From SLRI01 sp036796215 (lineage in GTDB: Bacteria > Pseudomonadota > Alphaproteobacteria > Geminicoccales > Geminicoccaceae): a stretch of DNA of 41,019 bases. The notes beneath the pieces are model-generated. The model saw nothing but the letters and a program-made list of their open reading frames with translations. It ran no database searches and was not told where the DNA came from. The position numbers and the translations under genes are program-made. Positions 40,005 through 41,019 of this stretch are shown here, piece by piece; the first letter of the stretch is position 1, and each line of letters opens with the position of its first letter. The stretch spans positions 1 through 41,019 of the forward strand of contig DAIRDJ010000021.1 of the NCBI GenBank assembly GCA_036796215.1. The letters are read 5' to 3'.

Positions 40005-40508
40005 TCAGCGCTTTGCCAGGAGCTCCAGCACCGCGACCAGCACGACGCCGTAGAGCACATGGCCGATCAGCGCCACCCAGGTGATGCCGGTGAAGTTGAG
40101 GAAGAACGGCAGCCCGGCAATCGCCGTGATCCCGCCGATGGCGAAGAGCCAGAGACCGAAGCCGTAGACCGCCGACGCGATGAACCACCCGCCGGGCCCA
40201 CCCGTCACCCGGTTCCACAGTGGCTTGAAGATGTAGAGCCAGCCGACCGGATAACCGACCAGCCCAACCAGGTAGAAATGCACGAAATACCCGGCGAAAT
40301 CGCCGTTCGGCAGGCCGAACGTCCCGAGCAGGCTCTTGGCGAGACCATGCGGCGACAAGGCAGCCCAGCCGATGCCCGGGCTGACGATCTGCCCCCAGAA
40401 GTCGAACGCGACGGTCGCCGCCGCACCGGCAATGACCATCAAGCCGATCGTCGCCGTGTTCAACGGCGGGAATGTCGGGTCGGCGGCGATGCGGCTGGTG
40501 GTGGACAT
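40005..40508 (-). CDS. Small integral membrane protein, unknown
   Basis: About 167-residue protein with four or so hydrophobic helices (TIGLMVIAGAAATVAFDFWG, FVHFYLVGLVGYPVGWLYIF, WFIASAVYGFGLWLFAIGGI, TWVALIGHVLYGVVLVAVLELL). I recognise no family. Histidine and acidic residues occur in or near helices (DFWG, HFYLVG, GHVLYG), but no motif is clear. ATG 40508 (MSTTSRIAADPTF) lacks a good ribosome site; in-frame ATG 40568 would add 20 residues. Codon use matches the neighbours, and the hydrophobic pattern argues that it is real. It is divergent from the RHH gene. Confidence 0.7.
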   Translation of the reverse strand: MSTTSRIAADPTFPPLNTATIGLMVIAGAAATVAFDFWGQIVSPGIGWAALSPHGLAKSLLGTFGLPNGDFAGYFVHFYLVGLVGYPVGWLYIFKPLWNRVTGGPGGWFIASAVYGFGLWLFAIGGITAIAGLPFFLNFTGITWVALIGHVLYGVVLVAVLELLAKR

Positions 40509-40689
40509 GGTGGCATCTGATCCGTTGCTGGTGGAGGCACGACCGTGAACTGAAAGCGACGGACGCATAGTCGGCCGCTCGGATCAGGTCAAATCAGCAG
40601 CCCGTGATGGTCCGGCAGGGCAGGCAGGGGGTCGAGGGAGGCGTCTCGTCAAGGTCGGAGGGGATGGGCGTCGTCATGAAGGGAAGCGA

Positions 40690-40714
40690 GCAGGGGATCA
40701 TGATGATCCCCTGC
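40690..40714. promoter_or_regulatory. 25-nt perfect palindrome upstream of the RHH gene (candidate operator)
   Basis: GCAGGGGATCAT (40690-40701) and ATGATCCCCTGC (40703-40714) are perfect 12-nt complements around one central G. CCCCTGC repeats at 40717-40723. It sits 76 nt before the ribbon-helix-helix gene start, in the region shared with the divergent membrane gene. RHH antitoxins and CopG-type repressors usually bind palindromes in their own promoter region. Confidence 0.55.
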
Positions 40715-40789
40715 ACCCCTGCGGTACTTCGCGCCGGTGCGAGGCTGACAGGACCGTGCGCCGGCGATAAACTGATGGGAGGCAAGAGA

Positions 40790-41008
40790 GTGAGCCGTCG
40801 CAGGCCCAAGCAAACCCTGACCATCACGCTCGAAGCCGGGCGCCGGACCGCACTCGAGCGCATGGCCGAGCTGCTGGGCCGCGAGCGCGACGCGGTCATC
40901 GACGAGGCCCTGGCCAACTGGCTCGACCTCCAGGCCCGGCAGACCCACGAGATCGAAGCTGGCCTCGCCGAAGCCGACGCCGGCAACTTCGCGAGCGACA
41001 ATGGTTAA
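40790..41008 (+). CDS. Ribbon-helix-helix (CopG-type) antitoxin-like protein
   Basis: 72-residue protein. The N-terminal strand RPKQTLTITLEAG is followed by two helices (RRTALERMAELLGRERDAVIDEALANWLDLQ), the RHH DNA-binding layout. The C-terminal tail (THEIEAGLAEADAGNFASDNG) resembles the flexible toxin-binding tail of ParD/CopG-type antitoxins. GTG 40790 is preceded by GGGAGG (40777-40782) with 7-nt spacing; in-frame ATG 40774 overlaps that site. An ATG at 41001 inside the last codons opens another frame (MVKRGG) that runs out of the window, and GGGGAGG follows at its end, so a toxin gene may come next. Confidence 0.8.
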   Translation: MSRRRPKQTLTITLEAGRRTALERMAELLGRERDAVIDEALANWLDLQARQTHEIEAGLAEADAGNFASDNG

Positions 41009-41019
41009 AAGGGGAGGTG

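Noticed and set aside
40745..40773. CTGACA and TAAACT with a 17-nt spacer as a promoter for the RHH gene
   Set aside because: The expected transcript start would fall in the ribosome site at 40777-40782, leaving no usable leader.

Overview
The window is a gene-dense, GC-rich stretch of bacterial chromosome, most likely from an alphaproteobacterium of the Rhodospirillales/Geminicoccales type. The lineage call rests on a TrcR (DUF1013) cell-cycle regulator, the order aminotransferase–hom–glpX–recJ, a class I PHA synthase, PA2778/PA2779-type genes and many GTG/TTG starts. This is inference, since no rRNA or other marker is present. A run of exactly 100 Ns at 38379-38478 shows that the sequence is a scaffolded draft or metagenome assembly. 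No rRNA, tRNA, CRISPR array, prophage or complete insertion sequence was found.

Layout. 1-4316 (+): end of chrB, then chrA (chromate efflux), gatB, and a tightly overlapping trio of DUF29, orphan HicB-like and YaiI/YqxD genes. 4471-5574: a YiiX-like cysteine hydrolase convergent with yraN. 5616-9078: an aldehyde dehydrogenase divergent from a class III CoA-transferase and an SDR, which looks like a small catabolic set. 9232-11340: trcR, an unrecognised gene and nth. 11461-18524 (-): the PA2778/PA2779 pair, then an operon of PTS enzyme I, HPr, DhaM, a PEP-hydrolase-type TIM-barrel protein and a Tm-1-like protein, with an MFS transporter upstream. 18682-25495 (-): recJ, glpX, hom, aminotransferase and a repeat-containing OmpA-like lipoprotein. 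25691-33938: phaC, a ManC-like enzyme with a decayed isomerase domain, a diguanylate cyclase, a Tag-like glycosylase, an esterase, an aldo/keto reductase, an inositol-monophosphatase-like enzyme and an AhpD-like protein. 34102-39411: a class III cyclase-TPR gene interrupted by one in-frame TAG, a YHS protein, then a methyltetrahydrofolate:corrinoid methyltransferase followed by a RACo-like ferredoxin-ASKHA reactivase containing the gap. 39412-41019: a lower-GC repeat-rich spacer, a small membrane protein, and a ribbon-helix-helix (RHH) antitoxin-like gene preceded by a perfect palindrome.

The most unusual items are these. (1) A PEP-dependent phosphorelay (EI-HPr-DhaM) sits in one operon with the Tm-1-like/TIM-barrel pair but without dhaK or dhaL. 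(2) The start of the RACo-like gene is triplicated, with three ATGs in three frames chained by ATGA overlaps. (3) A single amber codon splits the cyclase gene. (4) The spacer at 39600-39955 holds a 14-bp inverted repeat enclosing 31-bp direct repeats, next to a 21-bp repeat array. (5) A 25-nt perfect palindrome lies upstream of the RHH gene. (6) A hairpin and 16-codon ORF precede the aminotransferase-hom operon.
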